A DNA stretch of 64,000 nt, taken from NCBI RefSeq assembly GCF_000974805.1, contig NZ_BBQZ01000001.1, forward strand, positions 1-64,000, in the 5' to 3' direction. Shown one piece after another: positions 1-8,387 of this stretch. Below the pieces are notes generated by a model. It saw nothing but the letters and a program-made list of their open reading frames with translations, was not told the origin of the DNA and searched no databases. The stretch's first letter is position 1; each line of letters starts with the position of its first letter. Made by a program: the position numbers and the translations under genes. This stretch comes from Demequina salsinemoris. GTDB lineage: Bacteria > Actinomycetota > Actinomycetes > Actinomycetales > Demequinaceae.

Positions 1-452
1 CCACGGCGCCCAAGCACTACATCCTCCGCACCTCCTGGGTCATCGGTGAAGGCAACAACTTCGTGCGCACGATGGCGTCGCTCGCTGAGCGTGGCATCGC
101 ACCGAAGGTCGTGTCCGACCAGATCGGCCGCCTGACATTCACCACCGACCTAGCGCGCGCGATCCGACACCTCGTCGAGAGCAAGGCGCCGTACGGCACC
201 TACAACGTCACCGGATCCGGCGAGCCCGCATCGTGGGCCGACATCGCCACCGTCGTCTACGCCGCCGTCGGCGCGGACCCCGCCTCCGTCACCCCCGTGA
301 CGACCGAGGAGTACTTCGCCGGCTCGGACAAGCTGATCTCGCCCCGACCGGCGCACTCGACCCTGGATCTCGCGAAGGTCAAGGCAACGGGTCTCGAGCT
401 CCGTGATTGGCGCGAAGGCCTGGCTGGATACCTTGACCACGGACTCGCCTGA
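1..452 (+). CDS. rmlD: dTDP-4-dehydrorhamnose reductase, C-terminal part (gene cut by window edge)
   Basis: The frame is open from base 3 to a TGA at 450-452; the start lies outside the window. The visible 149 residues contain the RmlD signature ILRTSWVIGEGNNFVRTM, then a substrate-lobe region with YNVTGSGEPASWADIA, and end with a typical LRDWREGLAGYL tail. RmlD uses NAD(P)H to make dTDP-L-rhamnose for cell-wall polysaccharide. In many actinobacteria the protein is an RmlC-RmlD fusion, and this cannot be decided here. The next gene is convergent. Confidence 0.85.
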   Translation, partial: TAPKHYILRTSWVIGEGNNFVRTMASLAERGIAPKVVSDQIGRLTFTTDLARAIRHLVESKAPYGTYNVTGSGEPASWADIATVVYAAVGADPASVTPVTTEEYFAGSDKLISPRPAHSTLDLAKVKATGLELRDWREGLAGYLDHGLA

Positions 453-593
453 GCGCGGTTGGTGAATCGACCTCCGCGTCACGACGACGGTTGAGGTCGC
501 GACAGCACGAGGCAAGGCTTTCCGTGTCGTCGAGCGTCACCGTGGGTCGGTGCGGCCACGCAAAGAATGCGCGTGGAGCTGCACGCGAACCCG

Positions 594-1697
594 TCAGCGA
601 CCCTCGAGCCGAAGCGTGCTGATGATCGCCTCCGCCGCCTGGGCGGGCGAGAGGTCCTCGGTGATCACGAGGTCTGCGTTCGTCGGCTCGTCGTACGGGT
701 CCGAGATGCCGGTGAACTCCTTGATCTCGCCGGCGCGCGCCTTCGCGTAGAGCCCCTTGCGATCGCGGGCCTCGCACACCTCGAGGGGCGTGGCGACGTG
801 GATGAGCACGAAGCGGCCGACCTTCTCGACGCGGGCGCGCATCTCGGCGCGCATCTCCTCGTACGGCGCGATCGGGGCGGCGATCGCGATGCCGCCGTGC
901 TCGGCGACGAGCGCGCCCACCCAGCCGATGCGCTGGACGTTGAGCAGGCGGTCCTCGCGGTTGAATCCCAGCCCCTTGGACAGCATCGCGCGGACCTCGT
1001 CGCCGTCCAGCAGGGTGACGTGCTGCTCGACGGTCGCGCGCAGGCGCTCGGCGAGCTCCTTGGCGATCGTGGACTTGCCTGAGCCGGACAGCCCGGTGAG
1101 CAGGATGACCATGCCGTCGCCGACGGAGCGCTCGGACGCGACGACGTCGAGCTCCTCGATGTCGAAGGCCTCTCTTGCGAGCGACGCCAACAGGGAGACG
1201 CGGGCCTCGCCGGCCAGGTGAGCCGCGGACGGCTCGGGAAGCACGCGGACCGCACTTGCGGCCTGGGTGGCGACTGTGACCGCGCGCGCGAGCGCGCGCG
1301 GGTCGCCGTGGTCCACGACGATCACCGCGCGATCGGGCTCGGGCAGCGGATCGACATCACCCGTGTAGAGCGTCGCGGGCCCGTCCACGGCCGTTCCCTC
1401 GCCGGGGCGCAGGGTCGCATACGCGAACGCGTGCAGGGGGCGGAGCATCTGCACGGCGCCCGCGACCCACCATCCGTGAGCGTCAGGAACGACGGCGGCG
1501 ACGGTGACGCGGGCGACCGGGGTCGCCTCGCGATCGAGGAGCGTCACCTCGTCGCCGACGGAACCAGGGGAGAACGGGAGACAGAGCGTCGGCGCGGGCG
1601 CATCGTCCCCGGGAAGGGAGAGGTACAGCGGAAGGACCCCGGCGACCATGAGCTCGATGTCGTGGTGCTCGAGCTCGGTGAGCCGGTGCTCGGTCAC
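594..1697 (-). CDS. cysC: Adenylyl-sulfate (APS) kinase with an N-terminal extension
   Basis: The protein has 367 aa and starts at a GTG whose bases overlap the TGA of the upstream gene (GTGA), with a GGGAGGA ribosome site. The kinase domain occupies residues 195-367. It has P-loop TGLSGSGKST at about 201-210, LLDGDEVR, GFNREDRLLNVQR and the family signature RDRKGLYAKARAGEIKEFTG. It phosphorylates APS to PAPS. The first 190 residues lack a catalytic motif; their start (LTELEHHDIELMVAGVLPLY) resembles the N-terminal PUA-like domain of ATP sulfurylase, so this may be a degenerate Sat-CysC arrangement. It is the last gene of the sulfate-activation operon. Confidence 0.93.
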   Translation of the reverse strand: MTEHRLTELEHHDIELMVAGVLPLYLSLPGDDAPAPTLCLPFSPGSVGDEVTLLDREATPVARVTVAAVVPDAHGWWVAGAVQMLRPLHAFAYATLRPGEGTAVDGPATLYTGDVDPLPEPDRAVIVVDHGDPRALARAVTVATQAASAVRVLPEPSAAHLAGEARVSLLASLAREAFDIEELDVVASERSVGDGMVILLTGLSGSGKSTIAKELAERLRATVEQHVTLLDGDEVRAMLSKGLGFNREDRLLNVQRIGWVGALVAEHGGIAIAAPIAPYEEMRAEMRARVEKVGRFVLIHVATPLEVCEARDRKGLYAKARAGEIKEFTGISDPYDEPTNADLVITEDLSPAQAAEAIISTLRLEGR

Positions 1698-2662
1698 GAG
1701 TCCTCCCGATCGAGCTCGGCGGTCTCCGCCTTCGCCTGGGGCGACTCGTGCTCGGACAACCGCTCGTGCCACCAGAACGGGGTGAAGCCCTGCTGGCGGC
1801 GCAGCAGGATCCACACGACCGGGGTGAGCAGCGCGGCGGCCGCGACGATCGCGAGCGAGACGCCGGTCGGCACGTTCAGCATCGCCAGGCCGGAGAACAG
1901 CAGGACGAAGGCGAGTGCCCGACGGATCGGCGCGCCGCCGACCCTCGATGAGATCTGCGCGCCGATGAAGGCGCCGGGAACGGAGCCCAGGATCACGGGC
2001 ACGGCGACCGTCCAGTCGACGTCTCCGAAGAACAGGTGTCCTGCGGCGGCTGCGAACACGAGCGGCACGGCCTGGACCAGGTCGGTGCCGACCAGCTGCG
2101 ACGCGCGCAGCGTGGGGTACAGCGCCATGAGGGCGATGATGATCAGCGATCCGGAGCCGACCGAGGTCAGGCCGACCATGAGGCCGCCGAGGACGCCGAC
2201 GATGATGGTCGCGGCCACCCGGGGCTCGGGATCGGGCCGCTCGGTCGGAAGGGGCTCGGCGGAGCCGTCGCGGGCCTGCGCACGCTCCCTGAGGCGCATG
2301 TAGGCGCGCATCCCGAGCCCGGCGGCCGCGAGGATGAGCGCGACGCCGAGCGCCTGCTTGACGAAGACCTGGATCTGCTCGTCCTCGCCGAACATCTGGA
2401 CCAGCATGACGCCGGAGAACGCGGCGGGCACCGAACCGATCGTGAGCAGCTTCACGAGCTGCCAGTTGACGGTCTTGCGCCGGATGTGGACGAACGACCC
2501 CACGGGCTTCATGAACGTGCTCGCGACGATGTCCGAGGACACCGCGGTGAGCGGCGAGACGCCGAACCCCAGCACGAGCATCGGGGTCATGAGGGCCCCT
2601 CCGCCCATGCCGGTCAGTCCGACGACGACGCCCACCACGAGGGCGGCGAAGAACAGATCCAT
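1694..2662 (-). CDS. TauE/SafE-family sulfite/sulfonate exporter-type membrane protein
   Basis: 322 aa, with about eight hydrophobic segments in two halves. The Gly-rich start VGLTGMGGGALMTP and its internal echo VGLTSVGSGSLIIIAL are the duplicated TauE/SafE hallmark. A charged cytoplasmic linker at about 120-150 separates the halves. The family moves sulfite, sulfonates or related anions. Its position between cysN and cysC, sharing a GTGA junction with cysC, suggests it exports sulfite or imports a sulfur oxyanion for this pathway. The substrate is inferred from context. Confidence 0.85.
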   Translation of the reverse strand: MDLFFAALVVGVVVGLTGMGGGALMTPMLVLGFGVSPLTAVSSDIVASTFMKPVGSFVHIRRKTVNWQLVKLLTIGSVPAAFSGVMLVQMFGEDEQIQVFVKQALGVALILAAAGLGMRAYMRLRERAQARDGSAEPLPTERPDPEPRVAATIIVGVLGGLMVGLTSVGSGSLIIIALMALYPTLRASQLVGTDLVQAVPLVFAAAAGHLFFGDVDWTVAVPVILGSVPGAFIGAQISSRVGGAPIRRALAFVLLFSGLAMLNVPTGVSLAIVAAAALLTPVVWILLRRQQGFTPFWWHERLSEHESPQAKAETAELDREDS

Positions 2663-2720
2663 CAGCGTCGCCCTCCGTGGGGGAAGGAGAGTCGGCGCGC
2701 CGCGTTCACGGCGCGCACGC

Positions 2721-3971
2721 TCAGCCGGCCGTCCGTACGACTCCCGCGCCGACGGTGCCGTTGGTGGCCTCGTCGATGAGGATCATCGCGCCCGTCGTGC
2801 GGTTGTCGTCGTAGTCGTCGATCATCAGCGGCGTCGTGACGCGCAGCTTCACGCGGCCGATGCTGTTGAGGCCGAGCTGGTGGACGCCCTGCTCGCGGTG
2901 GAGCGTGTTGACGTCGAGCTCGTAGGAGATCTCCTTGACGATCGCGCGCGCCGAGCGGGTCGTGTGCAGCAGGCCGATCTTCTGGCCCACGGACAGCGGG
3001 TGGTCGTCCATCCAGCACACCGTGAGGTCGAGGTCCTGAGTCGGCTTCGCGTGGTTCTGCGGGCGGCACAGCACGTCGCCGCGCGAGATGTCGAGCTCGT
3101 CCTCGAGGCGGATGCTCACCGACATCGGCGGGTAGGCGGCGTCGACCTCGCCGTTCGGGCCGTCGATGGCCTTGACCTTCGAGGTCAGGCCCGAGGGCAG
3201 CGCGAGGATGTCGTCGCCGACCTTGATCACGCCCGACGCGACGGTGCCCGCGAAGCCGCGGTAGTCGCGCGCCTTCGAGTGCTGCGGCCGGATCACGTAC
3301 TGGACGGGGAAGCGCACGTCCTGGAGGTTGCGGTCCGACGCGATGTGGACGTGCTCCAGGTGGTGCAGCAGCGACGTGCCCTGGTACCACGGCATCTTGT
3401 CCGAGCGCTCGACGACGTTGTCACCCACGAGCGCAGACAGCGGGATCGCGGTGAGGTCCGTGACGTCGAGCTTCGACGCGAAGTCGGAGAACTCCTGGTA
3501 GATCTTGTTGAAGACCTCCTCGGAGTAGTCCACGAGGTCCATCTTGTTGACCGCGAGCACCAGGTGCGGCACGCGCAGCAACGTCGCGATCGTGGCGTGA
3601 CGGCGCGACTGCTCGGTCAGGCCCTTGCGGGCGTCGACCAGGATGATCGCGAGGTCGGCGGTCGAGGCGCCGGTCACCATGTTGCGGGTGTACTGGGCGT
3701 GGCCAGGGGTGTCCGCGATGATGAACTTGCGCTTGGGGGTCGCGAAGTAGCGGTAGGCGACATCGATCGTGATGCCCTGCTCACGCTCGGCGCGCAGACC
3801 GTCGGTCAGCAGCGCGAGGTCGGTGTACTCGTTGCCGCGGGCCTGCGAGGCGGACTCGACCGCGTCGAGCTGGTCCTCGAAGATCGACTTGGAGTCGAAC
3901 AGCAGGCGACCGATGAGGGTGGACTTGCCGTCGTCGACGGAGCCGGCGGTGGCGAAACGGAGCATATCCAT
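2721..3971 (-). CDS. cysN: Sulfate adenylyltransferase subunit 1 (GTPase subunit)
   Basis: 416 aa. The EF-Tu-like GTPase motifs are G1 GSVDDGKSTL (residues 10-19), G3 DTPGH (87-91) and G4 NKMD (142-145), followed by two beta-barrel domains. With CysD it couples GTP hydrolysis to making APS from ATP and sulfate. The start was chosen at the ATG that overlaps the cysD TAA by one base (TAATG). There is no C-terminal APS kinase domain, consistent with a separate cysC two genes on. Confidence 0.95.
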   Translation of the reverse strand: MDMLRFATAGSVDDGKSTLIGRLLFDSKSIFEDQLDAVESASQARGNEYTDLALLTDGLRAEREQGITIDVAYRYFATPKRKFIIADTPGHAQYTRNMVTGASTADLAIILVDARKGLTEQSRRHATIATLLRVPHLVLAVNKMDLVDYSEEVFNKIYQEFSDFASKLDVTDLTAIPLSALVGDNVVERSDKMPWYQGTSLLHHLEHVHIASDRNLQDVRFPVQYVIRPQHSKARDYRGFAGTVASGVIKVGDDILALPSGLTSKVKAIDGPNGEVDAAYPPMSVSIRLEDELDISRGDVLCRPQNHAKPTQDLDLTVCWMDDHPLSVGQKIGLLHTTRSARAIVKEISYELDVNTLHREQGVHQLGLNSIGRVKLRVTTPLMIDDYDDNRTTGAMILIDEATNGTVGAGVVRTAG

Positions 3972-4879
3972 TAGAAGTAGCCCTCCTTCTTGCGGTCCTC
4001 CATGGCGGCCTCCGACACTCGGTCGTCGCCGCGCGTGGCACCGCGCTCGGTGAGGCGCGTCGCCGCGGTCTCCTCGATGATCTTGTCCAGGGTGTCGGCG
4101 TCGGACTCGACCGCTGCGGTCAGCGTCGCGTCGCCGACGGTGCGGTAGCGCACCATCTTGGTGACGACCTCGTCGCCCTCGCGCGGCACGGCGAACTCGT
4201 TGGCCGCCATCCACATGCCGTTGCGGTCGAAGACCTCGCGCTCGTGCGCGAAGTAGATCGACGGCACCGCGATGTCGCGGGACTCGATGTAGCTCCAGAT
4301 GTCGAGCTCGGTCCAGTTGGACAGCGGGAAGACGCGGATCGACTCGCCAGGGTGGACCTTGCCGTTGTACAGGTTCCACAGCTCGGGACGCTGGTTGCGG
4401 GGGTCCCACTGGCCGAACTCGTCGCGGAAGGAGAACACGCGCTCCTTGGCGCGGGCCTTCTCCTCGTCGCGTCGGGCGCCGCCCATGCACGCGTCGAAAC
4501 GGTTCTTCTCGATGGTGTCGAGCAGGACCGGCGTCTGGATGCGGTTGCGCGAGCCGTTGGGCTCCTCGCGCACCGTGCCCTTGTCGATCGCCTCCTGCAC
4601 GGAGCCGACGACGAGCTGGAGGTCGTACTCCTCGACCATGCGGTCGCGGAACTCGATCACCTCGGGGAAGTTGTGGCCCGTGTCGATGTGGACCACGGGG
4701 AACGGCACCGGGCCGGGCGCGAAGGCGCGGATCGCGATGTGCAGCAGCACGATCGAGTCCTTGCCTCCGGAGAACAGGAGAGCGGGACGCTCCATCTGCG
4801 CGACGACCTCGCGCGTGATGTGGATCGCCTCCGCCTCGAGAGCGTCGAGCTCACTGAGGTGGTAGGTGGGGTTGGTCAC
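3971..4879 (-). CDS. cysD: Sulfate adenylyltransferase subunit 2 (catalytic)
   Basis: 302 aa, the usual CysD length. It contains the PP-loop SGGKDSIVLLH at about residue 38, HIDTGHNFPEV, and the C-terminal region typical of the family. The enzyme adenylates sulfate, driven by CysN. The start is a GTG overlapping the cysQ TGA (GTGA) with GGAGACG upstream, so translation is likely coupled to cysQ. It overlaps cysN by one base. Confidence 0.95.
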   Translation of the reverse strand: MTNPTYHLSELDALEAEAIHITREVVAQMERPALLFSGGKDSIVLLHIAIRAFAPGPVPFPVVHIDTGHNFPEVIEFRDRMVEEYDLQLVVGSVQEAIDKGTVREEPNGSRNRIQTPVLLDTIEKNRFDACMGGARRDEEKARAKERVFSFRDEFGQWDPRNQRPELWNLYNGKVHPGESIRVFPLSNWTELDIWSYIESRDIAVPSIYFAHEREVFDRNGMWMAANEFAVPREGDEVVTKMVRYRTVGDATLTAAVESDADTLDKIIEETAATRLTERGATRGDDRVSEAAMEDRKKEGYF

Positions 4880-5652
4880 GAATCGTCTCCAGACGAGGAT
4901 GCTGCGGCGATGGTCTCGAGGATCTGCGTGGCGAGAGCCGGTCGGCACACCACGAGATCGGGAAGGTAGGGATCAGCTCGATTGTATGCGAGAGGGGTGC
5001 CATCCACCCTGCTGGTGTGCAGACCCGCCGCGCGGGCGACGGCGATCGGGGCCGCCGAATCCCACTCGTACTGACCGCCGGCGTGGACGTAGGCGTCGAC
5101 CTGGCCGCGGATCACCGCGGCGATCTTCACGCCTGCGGAGCCCATCGGCAGCAGCTCGGCGTCGAGCGCCTCGCGCACGGGCTCGGTGATGGCCGGCGGG
5201 CGCGAGCGGCTGACGGCCAGCTTCAGCCTGGCGTCGCCGGACGATGCGGCGGGCGCCACGGTCGCGGAGTCGAGCACGAGGTCCTCGCCGGGGATGGCGA
5301 CGGCGCCGGCGATCAGCTCGCCCTGCTCCCAGACCGCGACGTGCACGGCCCAGTCGTCGCGACCCTCGGAGTACTCGCGGGTGCCGTCCAGCGGGTCGAT
5401 GATCCACACGCGCTCCGCGTCGAGGCGGGCCGCGGAGTCCTTCGCCTCCTCGCTCAGCACAGCGTCGCCGGGCGCCTCGGAGGCGAGCCAGCCGGCGATC
5501 GCCTCCTGCGCGCTCGCGTCGCCGAGGTCCTTGAGATCGCGACCGGTGATGCCGTCGGCGGTGGCCTTCGCACGCACGTCGAGGAGCACCTGACCCGCGC
5601 GCTTGGCGATGCTCGCCGCGAGCGCGGCGTACTCATCGGTGTGTGAGGTCAT
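4876..5652 (-). CDS. cysQ: 3'(2'),5'-bisphosphate nucleotidase, inositol-monophosphatase family
   Basis: 258 aa. The metal-binding motifs of the Li-sensitive phosphatase fold are present: LSEEAKD, IIDPLDGTREY and, near the C-terminus, EWDSAAPIAVARAAG. CysQ removes 3'-phosphate from PAP, or PAPS, the by-product of PAPS use. It is the first gene of the cysQ-cysD-cysN-tauE-cysC operon, all on the minus strand. No PAPS reductase or sulfite reductase gene lies in this window. Confidence 0.9.
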   Translation of the reverse strand: MTSHTDEYAALAASIAKRAGQVLLDVRAKATADGITGRDLKDLGDASAQEAIAGWLASEAPGDAVLSEEAKDSAARLDAERVWIIDPLDGTREYSEGRDDWAVHVAVWEQGELIAGAVAIPGEDLVLDSATVAPAASSGDARLKLAVSRSRPPAITEPVREALDAELLPMGSAGVKIAAVIRGQVDAYVHAGGQYEWDSAAPIAVARAAGLHTSRVDGTPLAYNRADPYLPDLVVCRPALATQILETIAAASSSGDDS

Positions 5653-5730
5653 GGTCTCTGTCTACCTTGTCAGTAGGGAAATAGCCAATCGCAGAATCTG
5701 CTGAGACTCGCGCCCGCGTACGCTTTCCCC
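5653..5730. promoter_or_regulatory. Divergent promoter region between the sulfur operon and the CopD-CtaG gene
   Basis: This 78-bp gap lies between divergent genes and is A+T-richer than its surroundings (TAGGGAAATAGCCAATCGC). On the plus strand TACGCT lies six bases before the ATG at 5731 with no Shine-Dalgarno, as expected for a leaderless actinobacterial transcript. No known sulfur-regulator operator was recognised. Confidence 0.45.
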
Positions 5731-7575
5731 ATGCCCCCGGAGTCTCTCGTGACCGTCCTCGCGGCCGCGCGGGACGTGGCGCTGTCGCTGACCGTCGGTT
5801 CGCTCGTCGCGGTGATGACGGTGGCGGTCCCGGGCTCGAAGGCCGCCGATCGCGCAGCGTCGCTGGCCAGGTACGCGTCGATCGCATGGGCTGTCCTCGC
5901 GGTGGGCTACCTGCTCGTGCAGGCCTCCGTCATCACGCTCGTGCCGCTCACCGACGATGCGTACGGCGCGACGCTCGGCCAGTTCATCACGCGCATCGAC
6001 CTGGGTCAGGCCTACCTCCAGATGGCGATCGCGGCGGTGCTCGCATCGATGGCCGCGGCGCTCATGCGGACCCCCGTCCACGCCGCCTGGGCGATGACGC
6101 CGGTCGCGTGGGGGATCGGCTGGGAGGCCGTCACCGGCCACGCCGCGGGCGCGACCGACCACCACCTCGCGGTCTCGGCGCTCGCCCTGCACCTCGTGGG
6201 CGCCTCGCTGTGGCTCGGCGTCGTCGCCGCGGTCGCGTGGCTCGGCCCCGTCCTCGACGACGATGCGGCGGATGTCGCGCGCCGCATGTCCCGCATCGCC
6301 GCGTGGGCCGCGGCGGCGGTCGTCTCCTCGGGCGTCGTCAACGCGGCCCTGCGCATGACGGGTTTCGGCGACCTGGTGTCCACGACCTACGGCCGGGTGC
6401 TGCTCGCCAAGCTCGCCGTCATGGGGGTCGCGATGGCGCTCGCGGCCTGGCATCGCAGGACGACGCTGCCGCGTCTGAGTGAGGCCCCGACGCGCAGGCT
6501 CTTCGCGCGCGTCATGATCGTCGATGCGGGCGTGCTGCTCATCGTCACGGGGCTCGCCGCGGTCCTCGCGTCGTCCGCTCCGCCGGTGCCGAGCGTCGTC
6601 GTCGCCGACCCGACCCCGGCGTTCCTCCTCACCGGCTACGAGCTTCCGCCCGCCCCGTCCTTCGCGACCTGGTTCGGGACGTGGAGGCTCGAGGCGCTGT
6701 CGGCCGCGGTGCTCGTGGCCATGGGCTTCATCTACCTCAGATGGACGATGCGGCTGCGTCGCCGGGGCGACGCCTGGCCCTGGTATCGCGACGTGTCGTG
6801 GATCGTCGGCATCGTCACGATGCTGTGGATCACGCAGGGAGGCCCCTCGATCTACGGGATGGTCACCTTCTCCGGCCACATGGTGCAGCACATGCTGCTC
6901 GTCATGGTGGCCCCGATCCCGCTCACGCTGGCCGCACCCGTGACCCTTGCGCTGCGCGCCCTGCCCGCGCGCACCGACGGCTCGCGAGGCCCGCGCGAGT
7001 GGGTCCGCGGCATCGTCGAGTCGAGGTGGGTCGGGTTCTTCGCCAACCCCGTCGTCGCGGCCGTGAACTTCGCAGGCTCGCTCGTCGTCTTCTACTACTC
7101 GCCGTTGTTCCAGTTCGCGCTGTCGAACCATCTCGGACACCTGTGGATGGTGCTCCACTTCACGCTCGCGGGGTACTTCTTCGCGAACGCGCTCGTGGGG
7201 ATCGATCCCGGACCCAAGCGGCCCGGCTATCCGCTGCGGCTCGTGCTGCTGTTCGCGACCATGGCGTTCCACGCGTTCTTCGGGGTCGCGATCGCGACGT
7301 CCGAGGTGCTGCTGGTGCCCGACTGGTTCGGGCTGATGGGCCGCACGTGGGGGCCCGACGCGATCACCGACCAGCAGTGGGGCGGCGAGATCGCGTGGGG
7401 GATCGGTGAGCTCCCGGTGCTCGCGCTCGCGATCGGTGTCGCCGTCGCGTGGCGCCGGTCGGACCTCAAGGAGGGGCGCCGCCGGGATCGCCAGGAGGAG
7501 CGGACGGACGATGCCGAGCTCAAGGCGTACAACGCGATGCTCGAGCGGATCGCGAGGTCCGACGCGGACTCGTGA
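5731..7575 (+). CDS. CopD-like / CtaG (caa3 assembly factor) fusion membrane protein
   Basis: 614 aa with about 14 membrane segments. The N-terminal half (about 1-300) has a CopD-type copper-resistance layout. The C-terminal half (about 320-590) matches the caa3_CtaG family, with GHMVQHMLLVMVAPIPLTL, HLGHLWMVLHFTLAGYFF and FHAFFGVA placing conserved His residues in the membrane. Such fusions occur in actinobacteria and are linked to delivering copper to cytochrome oxidase. The start lacks a ribosome site and is probably leaderless. The gene is monocistronic, followed by an RNA-like region. Confidence 0.88.
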   Translation: MPPESLVTVLAAARDVALSLTVGSLVAVMTVAVPGSKAADRAASLARYASIAWAVLAVGYLLVQASVITLVPLTDDAYGATLGQFITRIDLGQAYLQMAIAAVLASMAAALMRTPVHAAWAMTPVAWGIGWEAVTGHAAGATDHHLAVSALALHLVGASLWLGVVAAVAWLGPVLDDDAADVARRMSRIAAWAAAAVVSSGVVNAALRMTGFGDLVSTTYGRVLLAKLAVMGVAMALAAWHRRTTLPRLSEAPTRRLFARVMIVDAGVLLIVTGLAAVLASSAPPVPSVVVADPTPAFLLTGYELPPAPSFATWFGTWRLEALSAAVLVAMGFIYLRWTMRLRRRGDAWPWYRDVSWIVGIVTMLWITQGGPSIYGMVTFSGHMVQHMLLVMVAPIPLTLAAPVTLALRALPARTDGSRGPREWVRGIVESRWVGFFANPVVAAVNFAGSLVVFYYSPLFQFALSNHLGHLWMVLHFTLAGYFFANALVGIDPGPKRPGYPLRLVLLFATMAFHAFFGVAIATSEVLLVPDWFGLMGRTWGPDAITDQQWGGEIAWGIGELPVLALAIGVAVAWRRSDLKEGRRRDRQEERTDDAELKAYNAMLERIARSDADS

Positions 7576-7586
7576 CGCGACGCGCT

Positions 7587-7652
7587 TCATCCACAGATTT
7601 CCTCCACAGGACTGTGAACAGAAGGCGAACTCCCACACCCACATGTGGATAA
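7587..7652. promoter_or_regulatory. Cluster of DnaA-box-like sites
   Basis: TGTGGATAA at 7644-7652 is a perfect DnaA box (complement of TTATCCACA). TCATCCACA at 7587-7595 differs by one base. Weaker CTCCACAG (about 7602-7609) and TGTGAACAG (7613-7621) lie between. The cluster directly precedes the structured RNA. dnaA and dnaN are not adjacent, so this is not a recognisable oriC; it may titrate DnaA or control the RNA. Confidence 0.45.
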
Positions 7653-7693
7653 CCCTGTGGGCTGACGGTGGAAGAAAATGCGTGTCCGATTCA

Positions 7694-8241
7694 CCTTGCA
7701 TGGGCCCTCCGACCGGAGTACGACTGTACCCATCGAGAAGGGGTTCCACCCGCTCGATCTGGTCGGCGAGGGGGCCACGGGACCGGTTTCACCACCGGTG
7801 CCGACCTGGCTCCTTCCCGGTCAGGGATCCGCCTGGTGCGGGTCCGCCGAGACTCGGTCGGCGCGGTTCCTCGTGAATCGCTCGCGATGGTCGGGTCACC
7901 GGTTCTCCCGAGGCGCCGCGGCGCGTCGCGAGGGCTGGAGGTTGCTGCTCGGCCGGGACGGACGCACAGCACGCGGGATCGGCGGGTGGGCCCTGGATCG
8001 GATGCCTTGGGACAACGTGTCGCCACCACGAGGAGGGGCCTGCGGACGTGCAGGTCTGCCGAGTACTGCGGGTGACGGCGTAGGGAGACGCGGACCCCCT
8101 GGCATCGGCTGAGAGGTCACCCTCGAGACAGGGGGGTGAAGCCGCAACGTCAATCACGGCCGTCGGCGGTCCGGCGAGTCCGGGCTGTCGAGAACTCGAC
8201 GCCATGGCAAGGCCCCCCGAACGCCAATTTCGGGGGGCCTT
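7694..8241 (+). ncRNA. Large structured non-coding RNA of unrecognised family (about 520-550 nt)
   Basis: No convincing protein is encoded here, but base pairing is dense. A closing helix joins CCTTGCATGG (7694-7703) to CCATGGCAAGG (8202-8212) with one bulged G. Inside are a three-way unit (GACCGG 7711-7716 with CTGGTC 7759-7764; GTAC-GACT-GTAC; ATCGAG 7732 with CTCGAT 7753), ACCGGT-ACCGGT (7782-7799), and consecutive hairpins at 7803-7822, 7826-7844, 7845-7863 and 7863-7881. CTCGCGA (7881-7887) pairs with 7926-7932. A possible pseudoknot combines 8070-8076/8116-8122 with 8094-8101/8129-8137. A 13-bp terminator closes the unit. Hallmarks of RNase P RNA, tmRNA, SRP RNA and 6S RNA were not found. 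The 5' end and strand are inferred. Confidence 0.6.
8209..8241 (+). terminator. Intrinsic terminator after the structured RNA
   Basis: AAGGCCCCCCGAA (8209-8221) pairs perfectly with TTCGGGGGGCCTT (8229-8241) across a 7-nt loop. It sits at the 3' end of the proposed RNA and 147 bp before the next gene. The following bases are only weakly T-rich, as is common at high G+C. Confidence 0.75.
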
Positions 8242-8387
8242 CGCCTTGCGTCGACCGGCCCCGGAGGGCGGCCTGAGAGCACGCTACGGCGCGGGCTCCC
8301 GGAAGCGTTGCAGACACGCCGCCGACCCCCGGCTCCCCGGGGTCGACCGGCCACTAGCCTTGGGGCATTCGAGGCGCGGGAGGATCG

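Noticed and set aside
2721-3971. A fused CysNC bifunctional protein
   Set aside because: CysN stops after 416 residues without a kinase domain, and a separate cysC lies two genes downstream.
7587-7652. Chromosomal origin of replication
   Set aside because: Only one perfect DnaA box, and no dnaA, dnaN, gyrB or A+T-rich unwinding region nearby.
5662-7749. A 695-codon minus-strand frame opposite the CopD-CtaG gene
   Set aside because: A shadow frame; the plus-strand protein has clear membrane topology and family motifs.
7678-8112. A 144-codon plus-strand reading frame within the structured-RNA region
   Set aside because: Its product has no domain pattern, no ribosome site, an unusual composition for the genome, and the DNA is better explained by dense RNA helices.
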